Assembly (NCBI GenBank): GCA_018221165.1
Contig: JAAOYD010000107.1
Span: forward strand, 1 to 23,772
From: Candidatus Woesearchaeota archaeon
GTDB lineage: Archaea; Nanobdellota; Nanobdellia; Woesearchaeales; UBA525
Direction of reading: 5' to 3'
Length of the DNA stretch: 23,772 nucleotides
Below the pieces are notes generated by a model. That model made no database searches and had not been told where the DNA came from. It saw nothing but the letters and a program-made list of their open reading frames with translations. The position numbers and the translations under genes are program-made. Positions 7,574 through 15,284 of the stretch are shown here, piece after piece (the first letter of the stretch is position 1; each line of letters starts with the position of its first letter).

Positions 7574-7622
7574 CTTTTAAACGGCCTGTGAATACGCCAA
7601 AACAGGAACCCTCGGTGGGTGG
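7574..7622 (+). promoter_or_regulatory. TATA box and ribosome binding site of cdc48
   Basis: CTTTTAAAC (7574-7582) places the transcription start near 7603. The leader of about 25 bases carries a G-rich ribosome binding site (GGTGGGTGG, 7614-7622) seven bases before the ATG. So this gene, unlike its divergent neighbour gatE, has a short leader. Confidence 0.6.
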
Positions 7623-7628
7623 AAAGGT

Positions 7629-9932
7629 ATGGTAGCAGGTCCTGACGTGAAACTCAAGGTCGCGGAAGCGATTCAAGACGATGTCAATAAGGGTATCGTG
7701 AGGCTCGACTCGAGCTATATGCGAGAGCTGGACATCAGGCCTGGCAATATTGTGGAAATTAAGGGTGATCGGGCCACAGTCGCTATTGCGGACCGTTCGC
7801 TTCCTGGTGATATTGGCCTGAACATCATCAGAATGGATGGCCTCATCAGGCGTAACGCGCACACAACCATTGGCGAGCAAGTCAAGGTGAAGAAGGCCGA
7901 GGTGCACGAGGCCAAGAAGGTCACCATCGCGCCTGCTCGTAGCGGCATCATGATTCGGGCGAACCCGCAGATTTTCAAGCGTGGATTGCTTGGTCGGGCA
8001 GTGCTCAAGGGCGACATCGTCGGCCTGGGCGGCACGAAGCGACGTAAGAGTGCAATGAGTGATAATCCCTTCTTCAATGATATGGACCTCTTCAGCAGTA
8101 TGCTCAACGATTCTTTCACATTTGGCCTTGGTGACCTCAAGTTTGTCGTCGTAGACGTGCAACCTGCTAAGGGCGCGGTGCTCGTGACTGAAAACACTGA
8201 CGTTGTCTTCAATCCTGAAGCGGTGGAGATGAAAGAAGAGAGCAGTGCTAGTGACGTCAGTTATGAGGATATCGGTGGCCTCGACGAAGAATTGTCGAAA
8301 GTACGCGAGATGGTCGAGTTGCCCTTGAGGCATCCTGAGATCTTCGAGCGTCTTGGTGTCGAACCACCAAAAGGTGTGTTACTCCACGGCCCGCCCGGTA
8401 CAGGCAAGACTTTGCTCGCGAAAGCTGTCGCCAACGAGACTCAATCCAACTTCATCCTTATCAATGGCCCAGAGATTATGAGTAAGTACTACGGTCAGTC
8501 TGAAGAGAACCTGCGCAAGAAGTTTGAGGAAGCGGAGAAGGACGCTCCTTCTATTATCTTTATCGATGAGATTGACGCTATCGCGAGCAAGCGAGAGGAG
8601 AGCAAGGGCGAAGTGGAGCGTCGTGTCGTTGCGCAGCTCCTTGCCATCATGGATGGCTTGAAGAGCCGCGGAAAAGTCGTTGTCATTGCAGCTACTAACA
8701 TTCCAAACCAGCTTGACCCCGCATTACGTCGACCTGGACGGTTCGACCGAGAGATTGAGATTGGTGTTCCTGGTGTGGCTGGTCGGTTGAACATTCTCAA
8801 GATTCACACGCGTAACATGCCGCTTGACAAGAGCGTTGACCTCAATAGATTGGCGGCAGTGACGCACGGTTTCGTCGGCGCTGACCTGTCAAGTTTAGCG
8901 AAGGAAGCGGCGATGATTGTCCTGCGCCGTCTCCTCCCAGACCTCAACCTCAAGGAGGATGAGGAGATTCCTAAGGAGGTCCTCGAGAAGCTCTTCATCA
9001 AGCAGAAGGACTTTGTCGACGCATTGAAGGTCGTGCGACCGTCGGCGATGCGTGAAGTCCTCGTGCAGGTGCCGGACGTCAAGTGGGACGACATTGGCGG
9101 TCTTGAGGATGTGAAGCAGGAACTCATGGAAGCGGTCGAATGGCCACTGAAACACAAAGATGCGTTCATCAGGCTTGGTGTCAAGCCGCCAAAAGGCGTG
9201 TTGTTGTATGGTCCTCCTGGTACGGGCAAGACCTTGCTCGCTAAAGCTGTGGCAAATGAGTCAGAAGCTAACTTCATCCTCGTGAAAGGCCCAGAGATGC
9301 TGAGCAAGTGGGTGGGCGAGTCAGAAAAGGCGGTACGCAAGATTTTTGAGAAGGCGCGCCAGACTAGCCCAACAATCATCTTCTTCGACGAGTTCGATTC
9401 AATCGCGCCACGCCGTGGTGGGCAAGGCAACGGGACCGACAGCAATGTCACTGAGCGGGTAGTGAACCAGTTGCTCACTGAGATGGATGGTTTGCAGGAG
9501 TTGCAGGACATCGTCATCATCGCCGCGACGAATCGGCCAGACATCATCGATACCGCATTGTTGCGACCTGGTAGGTTTGATAGGATTATCCTCGCGCCTG
9601 TCCCTGACAGGAAGACGCGAAAGAAGATTTTCGAATTGCACACCAAGGGTATGAAGCTTGGTAAGGATGTTGAGATAGGCGTGCTTACCGAACGCACGGA
9701 TGGCTATGTCGGCGCTGACATTGAAGCGGTGTGTCGAGAAGCAGCGATTATGGCGTTGCGCAAGGATATCAAGGCCAAAGAGGTCACGATGGAGTTCTTC
9801 GACCAGGCTCTGAACAAGGTACAGCCTTCGACAACGAAGGAGATCGAGGACGCCTACAAGGAGCTCGAGGGCCACTTCCGCAGCGCTCAGGGCGCTCGTA
9901 TGAAAGACGAGAAACCGAGCTATTACGGGTAG
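7629..9932 (+). CDS. cdc48: Cdc48/VCP-type AAA+ unfoldase (VAT-like)
   Basis: A 767-residue hexameric ATPase that unfolds proteins and extracts them from complexes, often feeding the 20S proteasome in archaea. Domains in order: the N domain (double-psi barrel plus alpha-beta lobe) at about 1-190, the D1 AAA domain with Walker A GPPGTGKT (254-261) and Walker B IIFIDEIDAI (Asp313/Glu314), and the D2 domain with Walker A GPPGTGKT (528-535) and Walker B IIFFDEFDSI (Asp587/Glu588). Arginine-finger segments LRRPGRFDR and LRPGRFDR follow. Both ATP sites look active. The protein ends SYYG, close to the DLYG end of human p97, a possible HbYX-type proteasome-docking tail. It is preceded by a clear TATA box and ribosome binding site. 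Confidence 0.97.
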   Translation: MVAGPDVKLKVAEAIQDDVNKGIVRLDSSYMRELDIRPGNIVEIKGDRATVAIADRSLPGDIGLNIIRMDGLIRRNAHTTIGEQVKVKKAEVHEAKKVTIAPARSGIMIRANPQIFKRGLLGRAVLKGDIVGLGGTKRRKSAMSDNPFFNDMDLFSSMLNDSFTFGLGDLKFVVVDVQPAKGAVLVTENTDVVFNPEAVEMKEESSASDVSYEDIGGLDEELSKVREMVELPLRHPEIFERLGVEPPKGVLLHGPPGTGKTLLAKAVANETQSNFILINGPEIMSKYYGQSEENLRKKFEEAEKDAPSIIFIDEIDAIASKREESKGEVERRVVAQLLAIMDGLKSRGKVVVIAATNIPNQLDPALRRPGRFDREIEIGVPGVAGRLNILKIHTRNMPLDKSVDLNRLAAVTHGFVGADLSSLAKEAAMIVLRRLLPDLNLKEDEEIPKEVLEKLFIKQKDFVDALKVVRPSAMREVLVQVPDVKWDDIGGLEDVKQELMEAVEWPLKHKDAFIRLGVKPPKGVLLYGPPGTGKTLLAKAVANESEANFILVKGPEMLSKWVGESEKAVRKIFEKARQTSPTIIFFDEFDSIAPRRGGQGNGTDSNVTERVVNQLLTEMDGLQELQDIVIIAATNRPDIIDTALLRPGRFDRIILAPVPDRKTRKKIFELHTKGMKLGKDVEIGVLTERTDGYVGADIEAVCREAAIMALRKDIKAKEVTMEFFDQALNKVQPSTTKEIEDAYKELEGHFRSAQGARMKDEKPSYYG

Positions 9933-9943
9933 TTATCTGAAAA

Positions 9944-9948
9944 TTTTT
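9944..9948 (+). terminator. T-tract after cdc48
   Basis: A five-T run within AAATTTTTCTTC lies 12-16 bases past the cdc48 stop. Archaeal RNA polymerase can stop at such tracts without a hairpin. No hairpin is visible, so this is a weak call. Confidence 0.3.
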
Positions 9949-9978
9949 CTTCATTATTTAAAGGTAACAAATCAGAAG

Positions 9979-10038
9979 ATATAAAAAGCGCCCCGCGTTC
10001 TTATAAGGCAAGAAGAGGGGGGAGCACCGTAGGGGTGA
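9979..10038 (+). promoter_or_regulatory. Promoter and ribosome binding site of the secreted Ig-like protein gene
   Basis: GATATAAAAAG (9979-9989) is a strong TATA box; a second AT element CTTATAAGG (10000-10008) follows. The leader ends in AGGGGTGA (10031-10038), with GGTGA six bases before the ATG. The long G-rich leader and two AT boxes suggest a well-expressed or regulated gene. Confidence 0.6.
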
Positions 10039-10044
10039 AACACT

Positions 10045-11058
10045 ATGAAAAAGATCCTGATGATTATTGCTGCGCTCGCAGCGATTATGACACTGAGTCT
10101 CGCCGCAGTCGCGTTCGAGAATCATGTCCGCTGGAACAACCAGCTAAACGAATGCGTCTATTTCTTTGAGGACGATGGTACCAGCGTGAGCTGCTACGTG
10201 CCTGAAGAATACTGCGAAGGCAAGACCAGCAAGGACCTCAACAAGGATGCCGATACGAGCACGTGCTACTACATCCCTCGGAGCCAGCAGGACGACATGG
10301 TGAGCGGTGTATGCGAGGAGTTCGTCGAAGGCGACCTTATCGTACTCCAGTATGACGGCCAGGATCCCGATCTCGATGAACTCACTTACACTTTCGGTGC
10401 ACCCTTCGACACGAACCAGCGCTGGCAAACCGTTCGCGGCGATGCGGGCACCTATGATGTTAAGGTTACTGTTACAGATGGTCAATTCAGCGACCAAGCG
10501 AGCGTGTGCTTTACCATCCTAGAAGCAAACCATCCTCCTGTCTTGAGTGTGTCAAGTATCACAGTCAAGGAAGGCCAAATCGTGAAGCTCAAGCCGACCT
10601 GCTCTGACGAAGACGGCGACGCTGTCAAGATAGAGTACAACGGTTGGATGACCAAGAGCTCCAAAGAGCTCTCGTTCGAAGACGCGGGCGTGTACAGCGT
10701 GACTGTGAAATGCACAGACACTGATGGCGAGTTCGACAGCAAGACCATTCAGGTCACTGTTGAAGATGTCGACCGAGATCCGCTTGTGAGCGGAGCACGC
10801 GATGTCACTGTCAGCGAGACAGAGACTGTGAAGCTTACGTCGACATGCACCGACCCTGATGGCACGGAAACATCCATGACCTACAGCGGCGACATGACGT
10901 CCGCCTCTTGGAAGACCGGCTACGAAGACTCAGGTGTGTACAGCGTGACCATCACGTGCGAGGATGGCACTGGCCGAACAACGAGCCAGACCGTCAGCGT
11001 CACCGTCGAGGAGCGCAACAGGCCGCCCACCATCACCGCGATGGTTGTGCGAGGCTGA
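10045..11058 (+). CDS. Secreted protein with Cys-rich head and three PKD/cadherin-like repeats
   Basis: A 337-residue exported protein. Residues 1-24 form a classical signal peptide (MKKI start, hydrophobic core, AAVA cleavage region). A Cys-rich segment follows (about 25-95, five or more Cys). Then come three beta-sandwich repeats of about 80 residues, each with an acidic DPD or DEDGD loop and a YSVTV or YDVKV strand. Repeats 2 and 3 each hold a spaced Cys pair that could form a disulfide. The chain ends with NRPPTI plus seven residues, i.e. the first strand of what would be a fourth repeat, without a membrane helix, PGF-CTERM-like or sortase-like tail. It may be released, bound non-covalently to the surface layer, or truncated. 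No function can be assigned. Confidence 0.78.
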   Translation: MKKILMIIAALAAIMTLSLAAVAFENHVRWNNQLNECVYFFEDDGTSVSCYVPEEYCEGKTSKDLNKDADTSTCYYIPRSQQDDMVSGVCEEFVEGDLIVLQYDGQDPDLDELTYTFGAPFDTNQRWQTVRGDAGTYDVKVTVTDGQFSDQASVCFTILEANHPPVLSVSSITVKEGQIVKLKPTCSDEDGDAVKIEYNGWMTKSSKELSFEDAGVYSVTVKCTDTDGEFDSKTIQVTVEDVDRDPLVSGARDVTVSETETVKLTSTCTDPDGTETSMTYSGDMTSASWKTGYEDSGVYSVTITCEDGTGRTTSQTVSVTVEERNRPPTITAMVVRG

Positions 11059-11072
11059 TTCCGCTCCAAACC

Positions 11073-11080
11073 TTTTTAAT
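11073..11080 (+). promoter_or_regulatory. TATA box of the Nif3-insert-like / XTP diphosphatase pair
   Basis: TTTTTAAT is centred about 27 bases before the ATG at 11104, with a pyrimidine-only stretch between. The same T-rich stretch could terminate the upstream transcript. Confidence 0.55.
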
Positions 11081-11103
11081 CCCTTTTTCTTTCTCTTTTC
11101 TCT

Positions 11104-11454
11104 ATGGAGCCTATTGTCAAGCTTATTGTTGGAGTCCCGAAGGAGAACGAGAAAGAACTCCGTCTTGCATTAGGGAAAGCAGGAGCTGGAAAAATAGGAA
11201 ACTATGATTATTGTTCTTTTGTGACTCCTGGCGTCGGGCACTTCCGTCCGCTCAAGGGAACAAAGCCGCATATCGGTGAAGAAGGGAAAATAGAAGATGT
11301 CGAAGAGGTTCAAATCCAGACGGTGTGCTACGAGAAAGACATACCAAAAATCCTCACTGCGATGCGCAAAGCTCATCCTTACGAGGAAATCGCCTATGAC
11401 CTCATTCCACTCTTGAATCACCGATACGACAAACATGTTGGGAAGAAGCAATGA
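11104..11454 (+). CDS. Standalone Nif3/YqfO insert-domain (PII/CutA-like) protein
   Basis: A 116-residue protein resembling the CutA/PII-like domain inserted into YqfO-type Nif3 proteins, here as a single-domain gene. Family features are VPKENEKELRLALGKAGAGKIGNYDYCSF (split here as GKAGAGKIGNYDYCSF near residue 24), the GHFRPLKGTKPHIGEEGKIE loop, and MRKAHPYEEIAYDLIPL near the end, where PYEEIAYD is the most conserved part. Such proteins are often labelled NGG1p-interacting factor 3-like; their biochemical role is unknown and the Nif3 metal-binding core is absent. It overlaps the next gene by four bases (ATGA), tying it to nucleotide-pool sanitation. Confidence 0.75.
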   Translation: MEPIVKLIVGVPKENEKELRLALGKAGAGKIGNYDYCSFVTPGVGHFRPLKGTKPHIGEEGKIEDVEEVQIQTVCYEKDIPKILTAMRKAHPYEEIAYDLIPLLNHRYDKHVGKKQ

Positions 11455-12008
11455 AAATACTCTTCATCACCGGGAACGAGCACAAGCTCAAGGAAGCCAA
11501 GGATATCCTCAGCGAGCACGATGTAGAAGGCAACTCTCTTGACCTCCCAGAAATTCAGAGCCTCGACCCGAAAGAGATTATCACTGAAAAGCTTGCGGCG
11601 GCGGCCGCGTTCATGATGGGTGAACGAGTGGCGCTTATGGTTGAAGATACAAGCTTCTGGATTGGTGACACTGGCTTTCCAGGCCCATTGTTTAAGTTCT
11701 TGCACACAACGCTCGGTTCCAAGGGCGTCGTGCGTTTTGCGGAGGCGTTTCAAGCAGACACGGCCAAGGCTGAGTGCCATATTGGACTGCTGTTACCTAA
11801 CAGGAAGCCGCCAACGTTCTTTGTCGGAACAATCAAGGGAAACATCACCACTGAACGTGGAAAGAGCTCTTTCGGCTTCGACCCCATCTTTATTCCTGAA
11901 GGACACGATAAGACCTTTGCGGAGATGAGTGCTAAAGAGAAGAATAGCATTAGCCACCGACGGAAAGCGCTTGAGCATGTCGCAGACTGGTTGAAAGAGA
12001 ATCTTTAA
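11451..12008 (+). CDS. XTP/dITP diphosphatase (HAM1/RdgB family)
   Basis: Hydrolyses non-canonical purine triphosphates such as XTP, ITP and dITP to the monophosphate and pyrophosphate, keeping them out of DNA and RNA. The 185 residues match the family length. The N-terminal ITGNEHKLKEA (residues 6-16) is the nucleotide-binding TGNxxK motif. VEDTSFWI near residue 65 carries the metal-binding Glu/Asp pair (EDT in place of bacterial EDSG). SSFGFDPIFIP near residue 140 and SHRRKAL near the end complete the set. Its ATG lies within the stop of the preceding gene, so the two are cotranslated. Confidence 0.92.
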   Translation: MKILFITGNEHKLKEAKDILSEHDVEGNSLDLPEIQSLDPKEIITEKLAAAAAFMMGERVALMVEDTSFWIGDTGFPGPLFKFLHTTLGSKGVVRFAEAFQADTAKAECHIGLLLPNRKPPTFFVGTIKGNITTERGKSSFGFDPIFIPEGHDKTFAEMSAKEKNSISHRRKALEHVADWLKENL

Positions 12009-12050
12009 ATAGCATATCGCCATGTTTTCGCAACACAGGGGGACATTCTA

Positions 12051-12446
12051 ATGAATATCAAGAAACGAGCTAAGAGAACGAAGAAACAGGTGGTGAAGCT
12101 TATGGGAAACAAGAAAATTATGAAAGGTGCAGCCATTAGTGCTGCCATCGCGGCGGCTGCAGCGGCGAGCGTCGCGGGCTATAAGTATGCTAAGAAGAAA
12201 GGCCTCGACAAGAAGGCAAAGGTTGCTGTGAAGAAGGAACTCGCCAAGCTCAAGGCACGGGTGAAACGCGAGACTGCGAAGGCGGAGAAGGCGTTCAAGA
12301 CAGCGATGCAACGCGAGCACAAGAAGGCCGCGAAGCCGACGAAGCGAAAGACTGTCAAACGTAAGACTGCGAAGAGGAAGGTTGCGAAGCGTAAGACCAC
12401 TAAGCGTAAGGTCGCCAAGCGCAAGCCCGCCCGACGCAAGAAGTAA
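12051..12446 (+). CDS. Very basic Lys/Arg-repeat protein with an Ala-rich hydrophobic helix
   Basis: A 131-residue protein with three parts. Residues 1-25 are basic. Residues 26-46 form an Ala/Ile-rich uncharged helix (AAISAAIAAAAAASVAG core) long enough to span a membrane. Residues 47-95 are a charged helix, and 96-131 are a tail of five-residue repeats of the type KRK-x-x (KRKTV, KRKTA, KRKVA, KRKTT, KRKVA, KRKPA). The tail resembles the C-terminal tails of eukaryotic histone H1 or bacterial HU extensions and would bind DNA or RNA non-specifically. Together the parts suggest nucleic acid tethered to membrane, but this is inference and I recognise no named family. A TATA box (TTTAAATA, 12004-12011) and a G-rich leader (GGGGGA) precede the start. 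Confidence 0.7.
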   Translation: MNIKKRAKRTKKQVVKLMGNKKIMKGAAISAAIAAAAAASVAGYKYAKKKGLDKKAKVAVKKELAKLKARVKRETAKAEKAFKTAMQREHKKAAKPTKRKTVKRKTAKRKVAKRKTTKRKVAKRKPARRKK

Positions 12447-12450
12447 AATC

Positions 12451-12457
12451 TTTTAAA
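12451..12457 (+). promoter_or_regulatory. TATA box of gatD
   Basis: TTTTAAA is centred 28 bases before the gatD ATG and followed by a pyrimidine-rich stretch, so gatD is probably leaderless and separately transcribed. Confidence 0.6.
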
Positions 12458-12481
12458 CCCCTTATCCTTTTTCTCCTCTAT

Positions 12482-13774
12482 ATGAAACCAGCTCTGGGCC
12501 AGCACATCAGCTTCGCCTATAAAGGTAAGGCGCTCGAAGGTGTCATTCTCAACAAAGAGAAAGGCAAGCTTGTCGTCAAGCTCGATAGTGGCTACAACAT
12601 CAGCGTTGCTCCTGATGAAATGAAGAACATCAAGGAACTCAAGGTGGAAGCGAAGATGAAAGTACCGCGCTTGCCGAAGAAGCCGAAAGATGGCTTGCCG
12701 AAAGTCGCGCTTCTTCATACTGGCGGCACAATCGCGAGCAGAGTGGATTACGAGACTGGTGCGGTCATCGCCCAATACACTGCTGAGGAAGTGCTTGGCC
12801 TCTATCCTGAACTACTGGACATTGCAGATATTAAGAGCGAACTCGTGAGCAACATGCAAAGCGAGATGATGCGCTTCGCGCATTGGAACATGCTCGCGAA
12901 AGCCGTCGAGCAGGCGGTGAAGGACGGTGCCAAAGGTGTTATCGTCACGCATGGCACTGACATCCTCCACATGACTGCTGCAGCATTAAGTTTCGCGCTC
13001 AAGGACATCACAGTTCCTGTTCTCGTCGTTGGCAGTCAACGCAGCAGCGACCGTCCGAGTAGCGATGCAGTCACCAATCTGCTCTGCGCCACTACGTTCA
13101 TCGCGAAAGAGAAATTCACAGGCGTTGCCCTCTGCATGCATGAAGGCATTGAGAAAGATGATTGTGTCATCCTGCCGGCGTGTCGCTCCAGAAAGATGCA
13201 CACGTCGCGTCGCGACGCGTTCAAGCCAATCAATGATACTCCTTATGCTTGCATTACCTATCCAAAGCTCAAAGTGGAACGCCTGCGTAACTATCCCAAA
13301 GTCCCGGATAGCAAACTTGAAGTCAAGCTGTTCAACGAGAAGCTCAAGATTGGTCTGCTGCATATTCATCCGCAGATGTACGCGGAAGAATTCCTTGCGT
13401 ATGCGAAGTTCGACGGGCTTGTTTTGGAGCTCTTGGGCATCGGCCATGTGCCAACCATGGCGACTGATGCGCACAATAAAGAGCACACGAAAATTCTTGA
13501 TGCGATTACATCGCTTGCGAAAAAGCTGCCTATCGTCGCGTCTCCACAGACAATCTATGGTCGTGTCAACATGAATGTGTACTCGCCCGGAAGACAGCTT
13601 CTTGAGGCTGGCGTCTTAGGACAAGGGCTTGATCTCACGCCCGAGACAGCATTTGTCAAGCTCGCCTGGCTGCTCAGCAACCATGATAAGAAAGAAGTGC
13701 GGCAGCTGTATAGCGAGAATTTGCGCGGCGAGCTTGTGGCTCGCAGCGATGAAGAAGGATTTTCCTCCGAATGA
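12482..13774 (+). CDS. gatD: Glutamyl-tRNA(Gln) amidotransferase subunit D
   Basis: GatD is the glutaminase (asparaginase-like) subunit that releases ammonia for GatE. The 430 residues contain an N-terminal SH3-like domain (about 1-60) and an L-asparaginase-type catalytic domain. The first catalytic threonine motif is HTGGTIAS (79-86), the second THGTDIL (156-162), with the GSQRSSDRPSSDA segment following. The C-terminal domain holds NMNVYSPGRQL. These mark a GatD and not a free asparaginase. It is separated from gatE by 5 kb and lies on the opposite strand, so balanced expression must come from two promoters. The C-terminus (DEEGFSSE) is acidic and slightly longer than needed for the fold. 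Confidence 0.95.
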   Translation: MKPALGQHISFAYKGKALEGVILNKEKGKLVVKLDSGYNISVAPDEMKNIKELKVEAKMKVPRLPKKPKDGLPKVALLHTGGTIASRVDYETGAVIAQYTAEEVLGLYPELLDIADIKSELVSNMQSEMMRFAHWNMLAKAVEQAVKDGAKGVIVTHGTDILHMTAAALSFALKDITVPVLVVGSQRSSDRPSSDAVTNLLCATTFIAKEKFTGVALCMHEGIEKDDCVILPACRSRKMHTSRRDAFKPINDTPYACITYPKLKVERLRNYPKVPDSKLEVKLFNEKLKIGLLHIHPQMYAEEFLAYAKFDGLVLELLGIGHVPTMATDAHNKEHTKILDAITSLAKKLPIVASPQTIYGRVNMNVYSPGRQLLEAGVLGQGLDLTPETAFVKLAWLLSNHDKKEVRQLYSENLRGELVARSDEEGFSSE

Positions 13775-13816
13775 GGGAAATCCTCCGAACGAAGTGAGAA
13801 AGGATATGAATAAGGT

Positions 13817-14260
13817 TTATTTCTTCTTAGCAGTCTTTTTCTTAGCCGGAGCCTTCTGCTCAGCAGTAACCTTTGGCATAGGGATAGGTGACGGCAGTCC
13901 GATGTCGCGCGCCATAATTAAGGCTTGCACGTTTGCACGCTCGAGAATGTGGTTGAGAATTGGCGGCATGAGTTCCTTGGGCAGGTGCTTCTCTTTCTTC
14001 CAGGACTCCAAAATCTTTTCGGCCGCTTTGGTATCTTCGAGCAAGATGACGTCGCCTTCGAATGCGATGTTCCCGATTTCCGGATCGTAGATTGTCTGGA
14101 AGCCAAAATGGACACGCACGCCCTTCTTACCAGTCGCCATGTTCAGGTTGGCGTCCTTAACGTCTTTGATGACGACGTTGTTGTTAATCTTGACGTTGCC
14201 GCGCGCAGCTGCTTTCTTCTCGGCGCTGATGCTTGTGAAACTGAAACCGACGATAGCCAT
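13817..14260 (-). CDS. Conserved archaeal small protein, possible SecB-like fold
   Basis: A 147-residue protein opening with MAIVGFSFTSISAEKK, then a series of beta strands (VKINNNVVIKDV, VRVHFGFQTIYDPEIGNIAFEGDVILL). A helix rich in Lys/Glu follows, then ILERANVQALIMARDIGLPSPIPMPKV, and a Lys/Ala tail (APAKKKTAKKK). The order strand-rich body, helix, then a xNxxALxxARxxxLPxPxPLP element recalls the C-terminal half of SecB export chaperones (cPNxLFPYARE...FPPLxLxPV). The resemblance is by eye and weak. A TATA box (14305-14313) and a ribosome binding site AGGTGAT seven bases before the ATG support the start. It overlaps no neighbour; it converges with gatD. Confidence 0.7.
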   Translation of the reverse strand: MAIVGFSFTSISAEKKAAARGNVKINNNVVIKDVKDANLNMATGKKGVRVHFGFQTIYDPEIGNIAFEGDVILLEDTKAAEKILESWKKEKHLPKELMPPILNHILERANVQALIMARDIGLPSPIPMPKVTAEQKAPAKKKTAKKK

Positions 14261-14265
14261 TGAAT

Positions 14266-14313
14266 ATCACCTGTACTTGTAGTGGAGGCTCAGAATCGAG
14301 AGGCGTATATAAA
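14266..14313 (-). promoter_or_regulatory. Promoter and ribosome binding site of the SecB-like gene
   Basis: Minus-strand CTTTATATA (14305-14313) is a strong TATA box lying just beyond the stop of the phospholipase D-like gene. The leader is about 23 bases and contains CAGGTGAT (14266-14273) close to the start codon. Confidence 0.6.
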
Positions 14314-14315
14314 GG

Positions 14316-15245
14316 TTATGGGTTTGTGAGGAGCCAGAGACGGTCGAATTCTGCCCGGAAACGGGCTGTTAAGGCTTGATTATGGATAATCAGCACATTC
14401 TCGTCATTCCTCGTGTTACCGTTCTTTGTGGGGTTGTAGCTGCCCATGATGACAGTCTTGCCATCGATAATGAATACTTTGTGATGCATGGTTTGTGGAT
14501 TTGAATCAAAGCGCACATCAAGTCCTGCGGCAAGGAGCCTTTGGTATTCAGAGTATGCGTTTTGTTGCCGTTTCTCAAATACTCCCTGTACAAGAATCCC
14601 GTCCTTGGCTTTCTCAATGAGTAGTTTTCCGATGGGGTCGCTGGTGAAGCTGAAGGTCATGAAGTGGATAGTAGTAATGGCCTTCCCTAATTCCTCTAAA
14701 ACCTGTTTTTCACAGTCATCTTCGGGACAGAAATAGTTCTCGATGAGAAATCCTTCACCATCCTCATGTATTTTATGTTTTATTTTTTTATTTCTTGTTT
14801 GTTGTTCTTTCTTCCCCTTTAACTCCTCAAACTCGTCAAGATAATTCTGCGCAATAACTTCCCCTTCAATAATTAAGATGCCATTGTCGTTCTTGAACAA
14901 TCCGTTCGCGGTCGGATTCGTACTTCCAGTAATTACTATTCTCTCGTCGAGGATGCAAAACTTGTCATGCATCAGTCCGCCGTGCGATGCTTTGACACTG
15001 ATGCCAAAACCATCATAGTTCTCTTTGAAAACCAACACCTCTACGTTTTTGTGTTTGAGAAGTTGCTCGAGTGGATCATAATCGAGGTCGTAGAACGCAC
15101 ACTTGATTTCTTCAGAATTGTTAATCGCGGTGAGCAGTCCTTGTTTGCAGTCATCAACTTGACAAAAGAGCAAGGTTATCTCACCTGTTTGTGTTGGAAT
15201 GGCGCAACAGGACAGGAAGAGTAAGGTGAGTAGCAGGATTCTCAT
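14316..15245 (-). CDS. Phospholipase D-superfamily protein, lipoprotein-type signal
   Basis: A 309-residue protein with two complete HKD motifs: His93-x-Lys95-x4-Asp100 (MHDKFCILDE, followed by GSTNPTANG) and His254-x-Lys256-x4-Asp261 (MHHKVFIIDG, followed by GSYNPTKNG). The pair forms one active site cleaving phosphodiesters of phospholipids or nucleic acids. The N-terminus MRILLLTLLFLSCC looks like a lipoprotein signal with Cys13 or Cys14 at the anchor, so it probably works outside the cell. A Lys/Glu-rich linker (about 142-165), encoded by unusually A+T-rich DNA, separates the halves. The HKD spacing suits nuclease-type members as well as lipases. No clear promoter is seen; the 39-base gap behind the upstream gene suggests a shared transcript. 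Confidence 0.88.
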   Translation of the reverse strand: MRILLLTLLFLSCCAIPTQTGEITLLFCQVDDCKQGLLTAINNSEEIKCAFYDLDYDPLEQLLKHKNVEVLVFKENYDGFGISVKASHGGLMHDKFCILDERIVITGSTNPTANGLFKNDNGILIIEGEVIAQNYLDEFEELKGKKEQQTRNKKIKHKIHEDGEGFLIENYFCPEDDCEKQVLEELGKAITTIHFMTFSFTSDPIGKLLIEKAKDGILVQGVFEKRQQNAYSEYQRLLAAGLDVRFDSNPQTMHHKVFIIDGKTVIMGSYNPTKNGNTRNDENVLIIHNQALTARFRAEFDRLWLLTNP

Positions 15246-15284
15246 GAAGATTGAGGTGAAAGGCGAGCTTCATAAGCCCTTACG

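Noticed and set aside
12350..12440. Repeated AAGCGTAAG-like DNA, possible CRISPR or minisatellite
   Set aside because: The period is 15 bases with no spacers and the units are diverged at codon third positions, so selection is on the KRK protein repeats.
13760..13795. Repeat of TCCTCCGAA and a TTTCC/GGAAA hairpin at the gatD end, possible terminator
   Set aside because: The stem is short with a bulge, partly coding, and no T-run follows on the plus strand; a duplication by chance is as likely.
14750..14830. Very A+T-rich patch with T-runs, looking like a promoter or terminator
   Set aside because: It lies inside the phospholipase D-like gene and encodes the Lys/Glu linker between the two catalytic halves, in frame with both HKD motifs.
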